From NCBI RefSeq assembly GCF_028882275.1, contig NZ_JARBUT010000002.1, positions 1 through 64,000 on the forward strand: DNA of 64,000 nucleotides, read 5' to 3'. The notes under the pieces were generated by a model. It saw only the letters and a list, made by a program, of their open reading frames with translations. It had not been told where the DNA came from and made no database searches. Positions 42,684 through 51,375 of the stretch are shown one piece after another. The DNA comes from Nocardiopsis sp. N85 (lineage in GTDB: Bacteria; Actinomycetota; Actinomycetes; Streptosporangiales; Streptosporangiaceae). Position numbers and translations under genes: made by a program. Within the stretch, counting starts at the first letter, position 1. Each line of letters begins with the position of its first letter.

Positions 42684-44159
42684 CTACTGGTCGCCGGCTC
42701 TGTACCGCTCGGCGTCTTCGGCCGAAAGGGCCCTCTCCGCCGCCTCCGCCGAGGCGGTGCCCGAGCGCTTGCGCACGGTCCACCCCTCCACGTTGCGCTG
42801 CCGGTGTCCTTCGGACACGGCGAGCGCGCCGGGCGGGACGTCGTCCCGGATCACGCTCCCGGCCCCGGAGTAGGCCCCGTCGCCCACGGTGACCGGAGCG
42901 ACGATGGTGTTGTCGCTGCCGATGCGCACGTGGTCGCCGATGACGCTCCGGGACTTGTGGACCCCGTCGTAGTTGACGAACACCGACGAGCAGCCGATGT
43001 TGCTGCCGACGCCGATGTCGGCGTCGCCGACGTAGGTCAGATGCGGGATCTTGGAGCCGGTGCCGACGTTCGCGTTCTTGATCTCGACGAACGCACCGGC
43101 CTTGCTCCGGTCGGCCAGGCGGGTGCCCGGCCGGAGGTAGGTGTAGGGGCCGACGGTGGCCTCGGGCCCGATCTCGGCCCGGTCCGCGGTGGTGTGGCGG
43201 ACCGTGGCGCCGTCGCCCACGAGGGTGTCCGTCAGGTCCGCGCCGGGGCCGACGACGGCGTCCTCGCCGATGACGGTGGCGCCGCGCAGGCGGCTCCCCG
43301 GCTCGATGAGGGTGTCGCGGCCGACGCGCACCTGAACGTCGATCCAGGTCGTGGCGGGGTCCACGACCGTGACGCCGGCGAGCATGTGCTCGTTCAGGAC
43401 GCGGTCGTTGAGGAGCCGGCGGGCCTCGGCGAGGTGGACGCGGTTGTTGACGCCCTGGACCTCGTCGGCGTCCCGGGCGATCCGGGCGCCGACCCGGTGG
43501 CCGTCGCCGCGCAGGAGTCCCACCACGTCGGTGATGTACTCCTCACCCTTGGCGTTGTCGCTGTTCAGGCGCTGGACGACGGAGGCCAGCAGGGAGCCGT
43601 CGAAGGCGTACATGCCGGAGTTGATCTCGTCGACGGCGAGCTGCTCGGGGGTGGCGTCGGCGTGCTCGACGATGGCGGTGAAGTCGCCGTCGGCACCGCG
43701 GACGATGCGTCCGTAGCCGTGGGGGTCGGGGACGCGGGCCGACAGCACCGTGACGGCGTTGCCCTCCTTCTCATGGAAGGAGACCAGGTCGGCGAGCGTG
43801 GAACCGCGCAGGAGCGGGGTGTCGCCACAGGTGAGCACGACCGTACCGGTGGGCTCGATGCCCCGGCCGGCCAGGTCCTCCAGGGCGGTGCGCACCGCGT
43901 GGCCGGTGCCCTTCTGCTCCTCCTGGACCGTGGTGAGGACCTCGGGGGCGATCTCCTCCAGGTGTGCGCCGACGCGGTCACGAGCGTGCCCGAGGACCAC
44001 GACGGTGTGCAGCGGATCGAGTTCGCGGGCGGCGGCCAGCACGTGGCCGACCAGACTGCGACCACCGATCTCGTGGAGCATCTTGGGGAGCCGGGACTTC
44101 ATCCGGGTGCCCTCGCCTGCGGCGAGGACGATGACGGCAGCCGGGCGGTTCACGCTCAC
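42684..44159 (-). CDS. glmU: Bifunctional GlcNAc-1-P uridyltransferase / GlcN-1-P acetyltransferase
   Basis: A 491-residue enzyme that makes UDP-GlcNAc. The N-terminal pyrophosphorylase domain shows 'IVLAAGEGTRMKSRLPKML' and 'KGTGHAVRTALEDL', and the C-terminal left-handed beta-helix (from about 255) shows hexapeptide repeats, 'FVEIKNANVGTGSKIPHLTYVGDADIG' (split site) and 'NYDGVHKSRSVIGD'. The C-terminal tail is longer than in E. coli and charged. The GTG start (VSVNRPAAVIV) is 10 bases after GAGGGG. It feeds UDP-GlcNAc to wall and probably to the polysaccharide. Confidence 0.96.
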   Translation of the reverse strand: MSVNRPAAVIVLAAGEGTRMKSRLPKMLHEIGGRSLVGHVLAAARELDPLHTVVVLGHARDRVGAHLEEIAPEVLTTVQEEQKGTGHAVRTALEDLAGRGIEPTGTVVLTCGDTPLLRGSTLADLVSFHEKEGNAVTVLSARVPDPHGYGRIVRGADGDFTAIVEHADATPEQLAVDEINSGMYAFDGSLLASVVQRLNSDNAKGEEYITDVVGLLRGDGHRVGARIARDADEVQGVNNRVHLAEARRLLNDRVLNEHMLAGVTVVDPATTWIDVQVRVGRDTLIEPGSRLRGATVIGEDAVVGPGADLTDTLVGDGATVRHTTADRAEIGPEATVGPYTYLRPGTRLADRSKAGAFVEIKNANVGTGSKIPHLTYVGDADIGVGSNIGCSSVFVNYDGVHKSRSVIGDHVRIGSDNTIVAPVTVGDGAYSGAGSVIRDDVPPGALAVSEGHRQRNVEGWTVRKRSGTASAEAAERALSAEDAERYRAGDQ

Positions 44160-44417
44160 TGGAGGAGACCCCTCGTGATAGCTGGCTAAGAAGAAGACGT
44201 TCTCGCGGTCGGCGTTCCGGCGGGGCGACCCGCATGCCGAGCGCGGCCGGCACCGTCGTGCGGCCGACATGGGAAGGATACATCCGTGTCACAGGCCCGC
44301 AGCGGTGGCCATGGCCGTCCCGGGAAAGGCGTGCGATCGCTCTCCGCGTACCGGCCCGGTTTTCGGGTAGGGCTGTGATGTACGCCGCTCCGGGGGATCG
44401 CGGGCCGTGACCATCGG

Positions 44418-44489
44418 CTCCCGGACCAGGGCTCGAACCTGGACGATGGGGACCAAAACCCCACATGCTGCCGATTACATCATCCGGGA
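44418..44489 (-). tRNA. tRNA-Gln (anticodon TTG)
   Basis: On the minus strand the acceptor stem TCCCGGA/TCCGGGA, an anticodon arm TGGGG-TTTTGGT-CCCCA (anticodon TTG, reading CAA) and a T arm CCAGG-TTCGAGC-CCTGG fold correctly. The 3' CCA is not encoded in full (the genome reads GCCG). It sits upstream of glmU. Confidence 0.93.
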
Positions 44490-44561
44490 ACACGTCGGGC
44501 GCGGATGCGCCGCGACTGCGTGACGGTCACCAAGATAGCGCCTTCCGCATGGCCCTTGCCA

Positions 44562-44595
44562 AACCTACGGGTTCGTAGGTTACGGTTACGTAGGT
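44562..44595. promoter_or_regulatory. Operator candidate upstream of the desaturase gene
   Basis: AACCTACG-GGTT-CGTAGGTT (44562-44581) is a perfect 8-bp inverted repeat, and a further TACGTAGGT half follows at about 44587. The repressor gene downstream in the same operon (45684) is the natural candidate to bind here. Confidence 0.6.
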
Positions 44596-44688
44596 ATAGG
44601 TCGGGTCATCGCGACGGATCCCCGTGTTCCGTGTCACGCGGTCCTGGCCACCGACGACGTTGCCGTTGACGACGAGGTAGGGACCACC

Positions 44689-45669
44689 ATGACCGCCACT
44701 CCCGAGCTGCCCACCCATGGGTCGGCCACAACATCGGAGGGCGCTTCCAAGCGCACTCCCATCCCCGAGTACGAGCCGGAACTGCGCGGACGCGCCGAAC
44801 GCTTCACGGTGTTCGCCTTCGTGTTCATCCCGCTCATCGCCCTGCTGGCCACCGTGCCGTTCTTCTGGGGCTGGGGCCTGAGCCTGCTCGACATCGCCAT
44901 CGCCGGCGTCTTCTACGTGATCAGCGGCCTCGGCATCACGGTCGGGTTCCACCGGTACTTCACCCACGGCTCCTTCCGGGCCAACCGCCCGCTCAAGATC
45001 GCGATGGCGATCGCCGGCTCGATGGCCATCGAGGGCAGCGTCATCAAGTGGGTCGCCGACCACCGCCGCCACCACAAGTACTCCGACGCCGAGGGCGACC
45101 CGCACTCGCCGTGGCGGTTCGGCGACGACTGGAAGTCCGTCGCCAAGGGCCTCTACTACGCGCACATGGCGTGGATGTACCTGGACGACAAGAAGACCTC
45201 TCCGCGCCGGTTCGCCCCGGACCTGCTGAAGGACAAGGACATCGTCCTGGTCGACAAGCTGTTCCTGCCGATCGTGCTCTTCTCCCTGGGCGCCCCCGCC
45301 CTCATCGGCGGTCTGGTCACCATGTCGTGGTGGGGCGCGCTCACCGCGTTCTTCTGGGCGAGCCTGGTCCGCGTGGCCGTGCTGCACCACGTCACCTGGT
45401 CGATCAACTCCATCTGCCACACCATCGGCGAGGAGAACTTCGAGGTGCGCGACCGCTCCCGCAACGTGTGGTGGCTGGCCATCCCCTCGTTCGGCGAGTC
45501 CTGGCACAACCTGCACCACGCCGACCCGACCTGCGCCCGGCACGGTGTGTTCAAGGGCCAGATCGACATCTCCGCCCGCGTCATCTGGGTCTTCGAGAAG
45601 TTCGGCTGGGCGACCAAGGTGCGCTGGCCCGACAACGAACGGCTCGCCGCCAAGCGGGTCAGCGTCTAG
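44689..45669 (+). CDS. Membrane acyl-CoA (delta-9 type) desaturase
   Basis: A 326-residue di-iron fatty acid desaturase. The three histidine boxes are 'HRYFTH' (residues ~88-93), 'HRRHHKYSD' (~125-133) and 'WHNLHHADP' (~271-279). Hydrophobic helices lie at about 42-90 and 185-225. Such enzymes introduce a double bond into membrane fatty acids and are commonly paired with a TetR repressor, as here: the tetR gene starts 14 bases downstream. The promoter region holds the inverted repeat described separately. Confidence 0.93.
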   Translation: MTATPELPTHGSATTSEGASKRTPIPEYEPELRGRAERFTVFAFVFIPLIALLATVPFFWGWGLSLLDIAIAGVFYVISGLGITVGFHRYFTHGSFRANRPLKIAMAIAGSMAIEGSVIKWVADHRRHHKYSDAEGDPHSPWRFGDDWKSVAKGLYYAHMAWMYLDDKKTSPRRFAPDLLKDKDIVLVDKLFLPIVLFSLGAPALIGGLVTMSWWGALTAFFWASLVRVAVLHHVTWSINSICHTIGEENFEVRDRSRNVWWLAIPSFGESWHNLHHADPTCARHGVFKGQIDISARVIWVFEKFGWATKVRWPDNERLAAKRVSV

Positions 45670-45683
45670 GATTCCGAACCATA

Positions 45684-46334
45684 ATGGGAGCAGCCGACAG
45701 CGAACAGAGGGTCCGTGTGCGCCGTAAGCGCATGACGGGCGAAGAGCGTCGGCGACAGTTGCTGGAGATCGGTCGGGCACTGTTCGCCGAACGCGGGTTC
45801 GACGCGACCTCCGTGGAGGAGATCGCCGCGCGCGCGGGTGTGTCGAAGCCCGTGGTGTACGAGCACTTCGGCGGCAAGGAGGGCCTCTACGCGGTCGTCG
45901 TCGACCAGGAGATGCGCGCCCTGGTGGGCATGGTCTCGGAGGCTCTCGGCGCCGACAGCGCGCGCAACAAGATCGAGAAGGCGGCTCTGGCCCTGCTGCG
46001 TTATGTGGAAGAGAACACGGTCGGGTTCCGGGTGCTCACCCGTGACTCGCACGTGGCCTCCGGCACGGGGAGTTTCGCGAGCCTGATCAACGACATCGCC
46101 AGCCAGGTCGAGTACATCATGGTGGACGAGTTCGCCGAGCGGGGCTACGACCCCGCGCTCGCCCCGATGTACGCCCAGGCCCTGGTGGGCATGTGGGCGC
46201 TGACCGGACAGTGGTGGCTGGAGGTGCGCAGGCCCAAGCGCGAGGTGGTGGCGGCGCACCTGGTCAACCTGGCGTGGAACGGCCTGTCGAGTCTGGAGGC
46301 CAAGCCGAGGCTGCGGACCAAGCGGAGCCGCTGA
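45684..46334 (+). CDS. TetR regulator of the desaturase operon
   Basis: A 216-residue TetR protein. 'RRQLLEIGRALFAERGFDATSVEEIAARAG' and 'SKPVVYEHFGGKEGLYAVVVD' form the HTH (about 22-70). It resembles FasR/DesT-like repressors that sense acyl-CoA and control fatty acid genes. The ATG lacks a clear ribosome binding site; a GTG at 45717 preceded by AGAGGG is an alternative start. Cotranscription with the desaturase implies feedback. Confidence 0.87.
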   Translation: MGAADSEQRVRVRRKRMTGEERRRQLLEIGRALFAERGFDATSVEEIAARAGVSKPVVYEHFGGKEGLYAVVVDQEMRALVGMVSEALGADSARNKIEKAALALLRYVEENTVGFRVLTRDSHVASGTGSFASLINDIASQVEYIMVDEFAERGYDPALAPMYAQALVGMWALTGQWWLEVRRPKREVVAAHLVNLAWNGLSSLEAKPRLRTKRSR

Positions 46335-46360
46335 GCGCGCTCCGAGGCACGGAATCTCTC

Positions 46361-46393
46361 GTGGGGCGGGTGTGCGTCGCATACCCGCCCCAC
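46361..46393 (+). terminator. Terminator of the desaturase-tetR operon
   Basis: GTGGGGCGGGT (46361-46371) pairs with ACCCGCCCCAC (46383-46393), extended inside by TGC/GCA. It directly precedes the MarR operator. Confidence 0.75.
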
Positions 46394-46395
46394 TA

Positions 46396-46409
46396 TCTTG
46401 ATGTCAAGA
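46396..46409. promoter_or_regulatory. MarR operator
   Basis: TCTTGA-TG-TCAAGA, a perfect inverted repeat 15 bases before the marR start codon. It matches the TCTTGANNTCAAGA-type boxes bound by many actinobacterial MarR proteins, so autoregulation is likely. Confidence 0.7.
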
Positions 46410-46423
46410 GATATGCTGGGTCC

Positions 46424-46927
46424 ATGCGCGATGAGGTGGATGGGCTGATCGAGGCGTGGCGCTCCGAACGCCCGGACGTGGACGTGACGCCACTGGAGGT
46501 GCTCAGTCGTGTGTCCCGGCTCGCCCGACACCTGGACCGGGCCCGGCGGACGGTGTTCACCGAGCACTCCCTGGAACCCTGGGAGTTCGACGTACTGGCC
46601 GAACTGCGCCGTTCCGGCCCGCCCTACGAACTGAGCCCCGGTCGGCTGCTGCGCGCCACCCTGGTCACCTCCGGGACCATGACCAACCGCGTCGACCGGC
46701 TGGCCGCCGCCGGCCTGGTCCGCCGCCGCCCCGACCCGGCGGACAAGCGAGGCGTGCTGGTGCGCCTGACCGACCAGGGCGCCGAGCGCATCGACGCCGC
46801 GCTGGAGTCGCTGCTGCGGTACGAGGAGACGATCCTCACCCCGATGCCCCCCGAGGACCGCGAGCACCTCGCATCGTTACTGAGATGCCTCTTGGCCCCC
46901 CTCGACACCGAACCTTCCGGTCGGTAA
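46424..46927 (+). CDS. MarR family regulator
   Basis: A 167-residue winged-helix regulator. 'LEVLSRVSRLARHLDRARR' is the dimer helix, 'LEPWEFDVLAELRRSG' and 'LSPGRLLRATLVTSGTMTNRVDRL' form the DNA-binding helices, and 'AGLVRRRPDPADKRGVLVRLTDQG' is the wing with the conserved D-x-R. It resembles the actinobacterial regulators that use TCAAGA-type boxes. The gene stands alone between the tetR terminator and the GDSL lipoprotein gene. Confidence 0.92.
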   Translation: MRDEVDGLIEAWRSERPDVDVTPLEVLSRVSRLARHLDRARRTVFTEHSLEPWEFDVLAELRRSGPPYELSPGRLLRATLVTSGTMTNRVDRLAAAGLVRRRPDPADKRGVLVRLTDQGAERIDAALESLLRYEETILTPMPPEDREHLASLLRCLLAPLDTEPSGR

Positions 46928-47010
46928 GTCTGTTACCCGGCGGTACCCGTCCTCTCACCGGGTCCGTCTCCGGGCGCGCATCCCTTGCTTCACTTGGTTG
47001 GAGAACGACT

Positions 47011-48024
47011 GTGAGAATCCGGTGGAACGTCCGGTACGTCGCCCTGATCGCGGCCGCCGCGACCGCCGTGGCGGCGACCGGCTGTGCGGGCGGCGACGAT
47101 GGTGGGCCGGCCGGGGCCGAGGAGCGCTACTACCTCTCGCTGGGCGACTCGCTGACGGTCGGTGTGCAACCGGGCGAGAACGGCCCCGGGGAGACCTCGG
47201 ACGGGTACACGGACATCCTGTACCGCACCCTGTACGACGCGGACTCCACCCTGCGCCACGAACGCGGCGGCTGCGGTGGTGAGGACACCACCACGTTCCT
47301 CGAAGGCGGGATCCCCCACTGTGGTGACCTCTACGAGGGCCGCTCGCAGATCGAGGTCGCCGAGGGGTTCCTCTCCGAGCACGCGGGCCGGGTCGACCTG
47401 GTCACCCTGACCATCGGCGGCAACAACTTCACCCGCTGCGTGCGGGGCCTCGACGGCACGGCCGGCGGCGACCGGCCCGTGGTCGACACCGAGTGCGTCG
47501 ACGACGGGTTGGAGCGCATCGAGACGGAGACCCCCGTCATCGCCTCCCGCCTGCGCGCCGCGGCCGGTCCGGACACCCAGATCATCGCGATGACCTACTA
47601 CAACCCGTTCCTGGCCGCGATGCTGCTCGAACCCGAGACGGACGAGGACGCCGAAGAAGAGGGGGAGGAGGGTTCGGACGAGCCCGCCGAGTCCGCCTCG
47701 GTCGACGAGGGTCCGCGCCTGGGCGAGGTCGAGGGGGACATCCCCTTCGACGCGACCTTCGCCGGGTACGCCACCGACGTCCTGGAGACGATGAACGAGT
47801 CCCTGCGGTCGGCCTACGCCGCCGAGGACATCGACGTGGCGGACGTGGAGGCGGCGTTCGATTCCACCGACTTCGACATGCCGACCGACGGCACCATGCC
47901 CACGAACCTCAAGGCGATCTGCGACTTCACGTGGATGTGCAACGCGGACCTGGGTCCGGACATCCACACGAACAAGGCGGGCGCGACGGTCATCGCCGAG
48001 GAGTTCGCCGGCCTGGTCCGCTGA
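47011..48024 (+). CDS. Secreted SGNH/GDSL hydrolase, probable lipoprotein
   Basis: A 337-residue esterase/lipase-like protein. The N-terminus has a hydrophobic signal ('YVALIAAAATAVAATGCAGG') with an ATGC lipobox-like end, so it is probably a surface lipoprotein. SGNH blocks are visible: 'YYLSLGDSLTVG' (Ser), 'LTIGGNNFTRC' (Gly/Asn) and 'GPDIHTNKAG' (Asp-His). An acidic insertion (about residues 210-235, mostly Glu/Asp/Ala) is atypical. GGAGAA precedes the GTG start. Substrate unknown. Confidence 0.87.
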   Translation: MRIRWNVRYVALIAAAATAVAATGCAGGDDGGPAGAEERYYLSLGDSLTVGVQPGENGPGETSDGYTDILYRTLYDADSTLRHERGGCGGEDTTTFLEGGIPHCGDLYEGRSQIEVAEGFLSEHAGRVDLVTLTIGGNNFTRCVRGLDGTAGGDRPVVDTECVDDGLERIETETPVIASRLRAAAGPDTQIIAMTYYNPFLAAMLLEPETDEDAEEEGEEGSDEPAESASVDEGPRLGEVEGDIPFDATFAGYATDVLETMNESLRSAYAAEDIDVADVEAAFDSTDFDMPTDGTMPTNLKAICDFTWMCNADLGPDIHTNKAGATVIAEEFAGLVR

Positions 48025-48047
48025 CCCCTTCCCCACCCCGTCCCCAC

Positions 48048-48083
48048 CGAAGGCGCCGGAGCCCCACGGCCCCGGCGCCTTCG
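48048..48083 (+). terminator. Terminator after the GDSL lipoprotein gene
   Basis: A perfect 12-bp stem, CGAAGGCGCCGG with CCGGCGCCTTCG, and a 12-base loop, 23 bases after the stop codon. Confidence 0.75.
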
Positions 48084-48099
48084 CCGTGTCCGTCGACGG

Positions 48100-48339
48100 T
48101 CAGGGGGTTCCGGGGCCGCGGTCGCGGGCGAGGGGACCGAAGCGGGCGGTGACCGCGCCCAGCAGGAAGTGCGCCACCTGGTGCTCGGTCAGGGAGATGA
48201 TCCCCACCGGCATGGTGACCCGGTAGGGCAGGTCGTCGTCCGGACGGATCTCGAAATCGTCGATCAGCCCTTGGGACAGCAGCAGGGTCAACCCCTCCCG
48301 CACCTTCCCCGCACGGTTGTCCGAAGCCCACATGACCAT
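48100..48339 (-). CDS. Small hypothetical protein
   Basis: About 79 residues from an ATG at 48339 (another at 48333 and an upstream GTG/ATG frame are possible). 'KVREGLTLLLSQGLIDDFEIRPDDDLPYRVT' and 'SLTEHQVAHFLLGAVTARFG' have real protein character and codon bias. No family recognised. It is convergent with the GDSL gene, and its start faces the ABC-F terminus. Confidence 0.6.
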   Translation of the reverse strand: MVMWASDNRAGKVREGLTLLLSQGLIDDFEIRPDDDLPYRVTMPVGIISLTEHQVAHFLLGAVTARFGPLARDRGPGTP

Positions 48340-48418
48340 GCTGCCCACGGTAACCGTCCCGGCCCCCGAACACACCGACCCCCGGGGATTCTTCTCGGAA
48401 CGGGACCTTCGGGCACCG

Positions 48419-50194
48419 TCAGTCGCCGACGGTCTCGGCCTGTTCGAGCCAGGCCTCCTCCAGCTGATCGCGTTCCGCGGCCAGGGCCTTGGCCTCGGCG
48501 TCCAGTTCGGCGAGCCGGGTGTAGTCGTCCCCGGCGGCGGCCATCAGCTCGTGCAGCTCGGCCTCCCGGACGCCGATCCGGTCCATGCGCCGCTCGATGC
48601 GCTGCATGTCCTTCTGCGCCGCGCGGCGATCGGCCGCCGACACCGCGGGGACCTCGGGCTCCGGCTCGGCACGCTCTCCGCCCAGTGTGGGCACGGTGAC
48701 CTCGCCCAGGGCGCCCGCGCGCCGTTCCAGGTACTCGTCCACGCCGCCGGGCAGGAACGCCAGGCTCCCGTCGCCCATGAGCGCCAGCACCCTGTCGGTG
48801 ACCCGCTCCAGGAAGTAGCGGTCGTGGGAGACCAGCACCATGGAGCCGGGCCAGCCGTCGAGCAGGTCCTCCAGCTCGGTGAGGGTCTCGATGTCCAGGT
48901 CGTTGGTGGGCTCGTCGAGCAGCAGGACGTTGGGCTCGTCCATGAGCAGCCGCAGGAGCTGGAGGCGTCGGCGCTCACCGCCGGACAGGTCGCCGATCGG
49001 GGTCCACTGGCGTTCGCCGCGGAACCCGAAGCGCTCCAGCATCTGGCTGGCGGTGTAGTCGCGCTTGCCGATGGTCACGTGCTCGCGCACGTCCATCACG
49101 GCCTGGAGCGGCCGGGCCTCGGGGTCGAGTTCGACGACGTTCTGCGACAGGTGGGCGAGCTTGACGGTGCGCCCGGTGCGGACGTTGCCCCCGTCGGGCG
49201 CCCGTTCCTCGGCGAGGATCTTGAGCAGCGTCGACTTGCCGGCGCCGTTGACCCCGACGAGGCCGACCCGGTCGCCCGGGCCGAGCTGCCAGGTGAGGTG
49301 GTCGAGCAGGGTGCGGCCGGGGACGGTCGCCGTCACGTTCTTGAGGTCGATGACGCTCTTGCCGAGTCGGGAGCTGGCGAACCGCACGAGTTCGACGGCG
49401 TCGCGCGCCGGTGGCTCGTTCTCGATGAGACGGTTGGCCGCCTCGATGCGGAACTTGGGCTTGGAGGTGCGCGCGGGAGCGCCCCGGCGCAGCCAGGCCA
49501 GCTCCTTGCGCATGAGGTTCTGGCGGCGCTCCTCGGAGACGGCGGCCTGGCGCTCGCGTTCGGCCTTGGCCAGCACGTAGGCGGCGTACCCGCCCTCGTA
49601 GCGCTCGACGGCGCCGCGCCCGACCTCCCAGGTGCGGGTGGTGACGGCGTCCAGGAACCAGCGGTCGTGGGTGACGACCACGAGGGACTCGGCACGACCG
49701 CGCAGGTGCTCCGCGAGCCAGTGGATGCCCTCGATGTCGAGGTGGTTGGTGGGCTCGTCGAGGACGATGAGGTCGTGGTCGCCGACCAGCAGGCGGGCCA
49801 GACCGGAGCGTCGGCGCTCGCCTCCGGACAGCCCCGACATGGGGGCGTCCAGGTCCCAGCCGCCGAGCAGGCCGCGCAGGATGTCGCGGAGCCGGGCATC
49901 GCCGGCCCATTCGTGTTCGGCCCGCTCCCCCAGCACGAAGGCCCCGACGGTGCTGTCGGGGAAGTCGTCCCGCTGGTGCAGGAAACCCACGCGCAGACCG
50001 CGGTTGTGCACCACTCGACCGGAATCGGGGGGCAGGGCCCCGGCCAGCACGGAGATCAGCGTGGACTTTCCGCCGCCGTTGCGGCCGACCACACCGATGC
50101 GCTCGCCCTCGTCGACCCCGAGGGACACGGAGTCGAGGAGCACGAGGGGCCCGTAGGCCAGGGACACGTCCTGAAGGTTGACCAGATTCGTCAT
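48419..50194 (-). CDS. ABC-F family ATPase
   Basis: A 591-residue soluble protein with two ABC domains and no membrane segment. Walker A sequences are 'GRNGGGKST' and 'GVNGAGKST', signatures are both 'LSGGERRR', and Walker B sequences are 'LIVLDEPTNHLD' and 'VLLLDEPTNDLD'. The inter-domain linker is charged ('KAERERQAAVSEERRQN'), and a C-terminal coiled coil (about 515-585) resembles Uup. ABC-F proteins act on the ribosome E site; Uup-type members are housekeeping, others give antibiotic resistance. ATG with GGAGA upstream was chosen. Confidence 0.93.
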   Translation of the reverse strand: MTNLVNLQDVSLAYGPLVLLDSVSLGVDEGERIGVVGRNGGGKSTLISVLAGALPPDSGRVVHNRGLRVGFLHQRDDFPDSTVGAFVLGERAEHEWAGDARLRDILRGLLGGWDLDAPMSGLSGGERRRSGLARLLVGDHDLIVLDEPTNHLDIEGIHWLAEHLRGRAESLVVVTHDRWFLDAVTTRTWEVGRGAVERYEGGYAAYVLAKAERERQAAVSEERRQNLMRKELAWLRRGAPARTSKPKFRIEAANRLIENEPPARDAVELVRFASSRLGKSVIDLKNVTATVPGRTLLDHLTWQLGPGDRVGLVGVNGAGKSTLLKILAEERAPDGGNVRTGRTVKLAHLSQNVVELDPEARPLQAVMDVREHVTIGKRDYTASQMLERFGFRGERQWTPIGDLSGGERRRLQLLRLLMDEPNVLLLDEPTNDLDIETLTELEDLLDGWPGSMVLVSHDRYFLERVTDRVLALMGDGSLAFLPGGVDEYLERRAGALGEVTVPTLGGERAEPEPEVPAVSAADRRAAQKDMQRIERRMDRIGVREAELHELMAAAGDDYTRLAELDAEAKALAAERDQLEEAWLEQAETVGD

Positions 50195-50368
50195 CGTCTC
50201 CATTGTCCCGGGTGTCGCCGGGTGCCCTGGACGGCCCCGGGGAGAAAAAGGGGGCGCCCGGAACGGGCGGGCCCGGGGCCGCACCACGCAAGGCCCCGGG
50301 CTGGTCCGTGTCCCTGGATATCAGTGCTTCGCCCCCACCGGACATCGAGGGGTGTTCCGAACGCGGAC

Positions 50369-51346
50369 CTACGCCAGGAAGAAGTCCCTCGCGGACCGGG
50401 CGATCCCCTCGGCGTCCAGCCCGTGCGCCCGAGCGTGATCGGCCGGTGTGCCGTAGGCCCGCAGCTCCAGGTCCCGGGCCACGCCCAGGCCGAGCTGCCG
50501 GTGCCGGCGGTCGGACAGCGCCTCGGCGACCTCGTGCGCGGAGGTGCCGCCCAGGTAGGGCTCGACCAGCATCACGTCGGCGTTGCCGGCGGCCGCGACC
50601 AGGGTGTTCAACCCGGCACGGTCGAAGGGCCGCACGGTGGCGGTGTAGGCGACGGTGACGTCGAGGTCGGCGGTGGCCTCCAGGGTGCGGTCGAGCATGG
50701 GTCCGACGGCGACCACCACCCCGGCGGCACGGGGCGAGCCGGAACGCACCACCGTCAGTCCCTTGGTGAGGGGCATCGGGGCCCGGTTCGCGGTGCCCGA
50801 GAGGCGCAGGTACACCCGGTCATCGCCGGGCAGCGCGTCGCGCAGGGCGTCGCGCACCTCGTCGGCGTGGCCGGGCACGTGGATCGTCCATCCGGGCAGG
50901 GTGTCGAGCAGGGCGACGTCCCCGGGCGCCTGGTGGGTGCGGCCCTCCTCCGAAGCGTCGTAGGAACCGCCGATGCCCACCAGGACCGCACCCGCCTCCT
51001 GGTGGCCCAGGTCGAGCTTGACCTGCTCGAAGGGCCGTTCCACGAGGAACGGGGCGTAGCTGTGCACCACCGGCCGCAGCCCGGTGAGGGCCAGCCCGCC
51101 GGCGACGCCGATCATCGCCTGTTCCCGGATACCGAGGTCGATGACCCTGCCGGGGTGGCGGGCGGCGGCCCGGCGGAACATCCCGGACGAGATGGCGGCG
51201 AGGACGACGGCCACGCGGGGGTCGCGTTCCATCTCCTCGGAGACGACGGCGCCGAACGTCTCCCGCATTCCGCTCGGACCGGGTTCGGGCGGCCGTGGCC
51301 GGATGGGGATCCCGTTGACGGTGCTCCCCGCCGTGGTGCGGATCAT
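50369..51346 (-). CDS. Transketolase, C-terminal subunit
   Basis: A 325-residue protein corresponding to the pyrimidine-binding and C-terminal domains of a transketolase. 'RVIDLGIREQAMIGVAGGLALTG' holds the catalytic Glu that activates thiamine diphosphate. 'EGRTHQAPGDVALLDTLPG' and 'VMLVEPYLGGTSAHEV' follow. GAGGGAG precedes the ATG. It is 29 bases downstream of the N-terminal subunit; together they rebuild one enzyme. Split transketolases are often in secondary metabolism or special sugar routes, and a housekeeping full-length enzyme is expected elsewhere. Confidence 0.88.
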   Translation of the reverse strand: MIRTTAGSTVNGIPIRPRPPEPGPSGMRETFGAVVSEEMERDPRVAVVLAAISSGMFRRAAARHPGRVIDLGIREQAMIGVAGGLALTGLRPVVHSYAPFLVERPFEQVKLDLGHQEAGAVLVGIGGSYDASEEGRTHQAPGDVALLDTLPGWTIHVPGHADEVRDALRDALPGDDRVYLRLSGTANRAPMPLTKGLTVVRSGSPRAAGVVVAVGPMLDRTLEATADLDVTVAYTATVRPFDRAGLNTLVAAAGNADVMLVEPYLGGTSAHEVAEALSDRRHRQLGLGVARDLELRAYGTPADHARAHGLDAEGIARSARDFFLA

Positions 51347-51375
51347 GGTCGTGCTCCCTCGGGTCTGTGGCGGCA

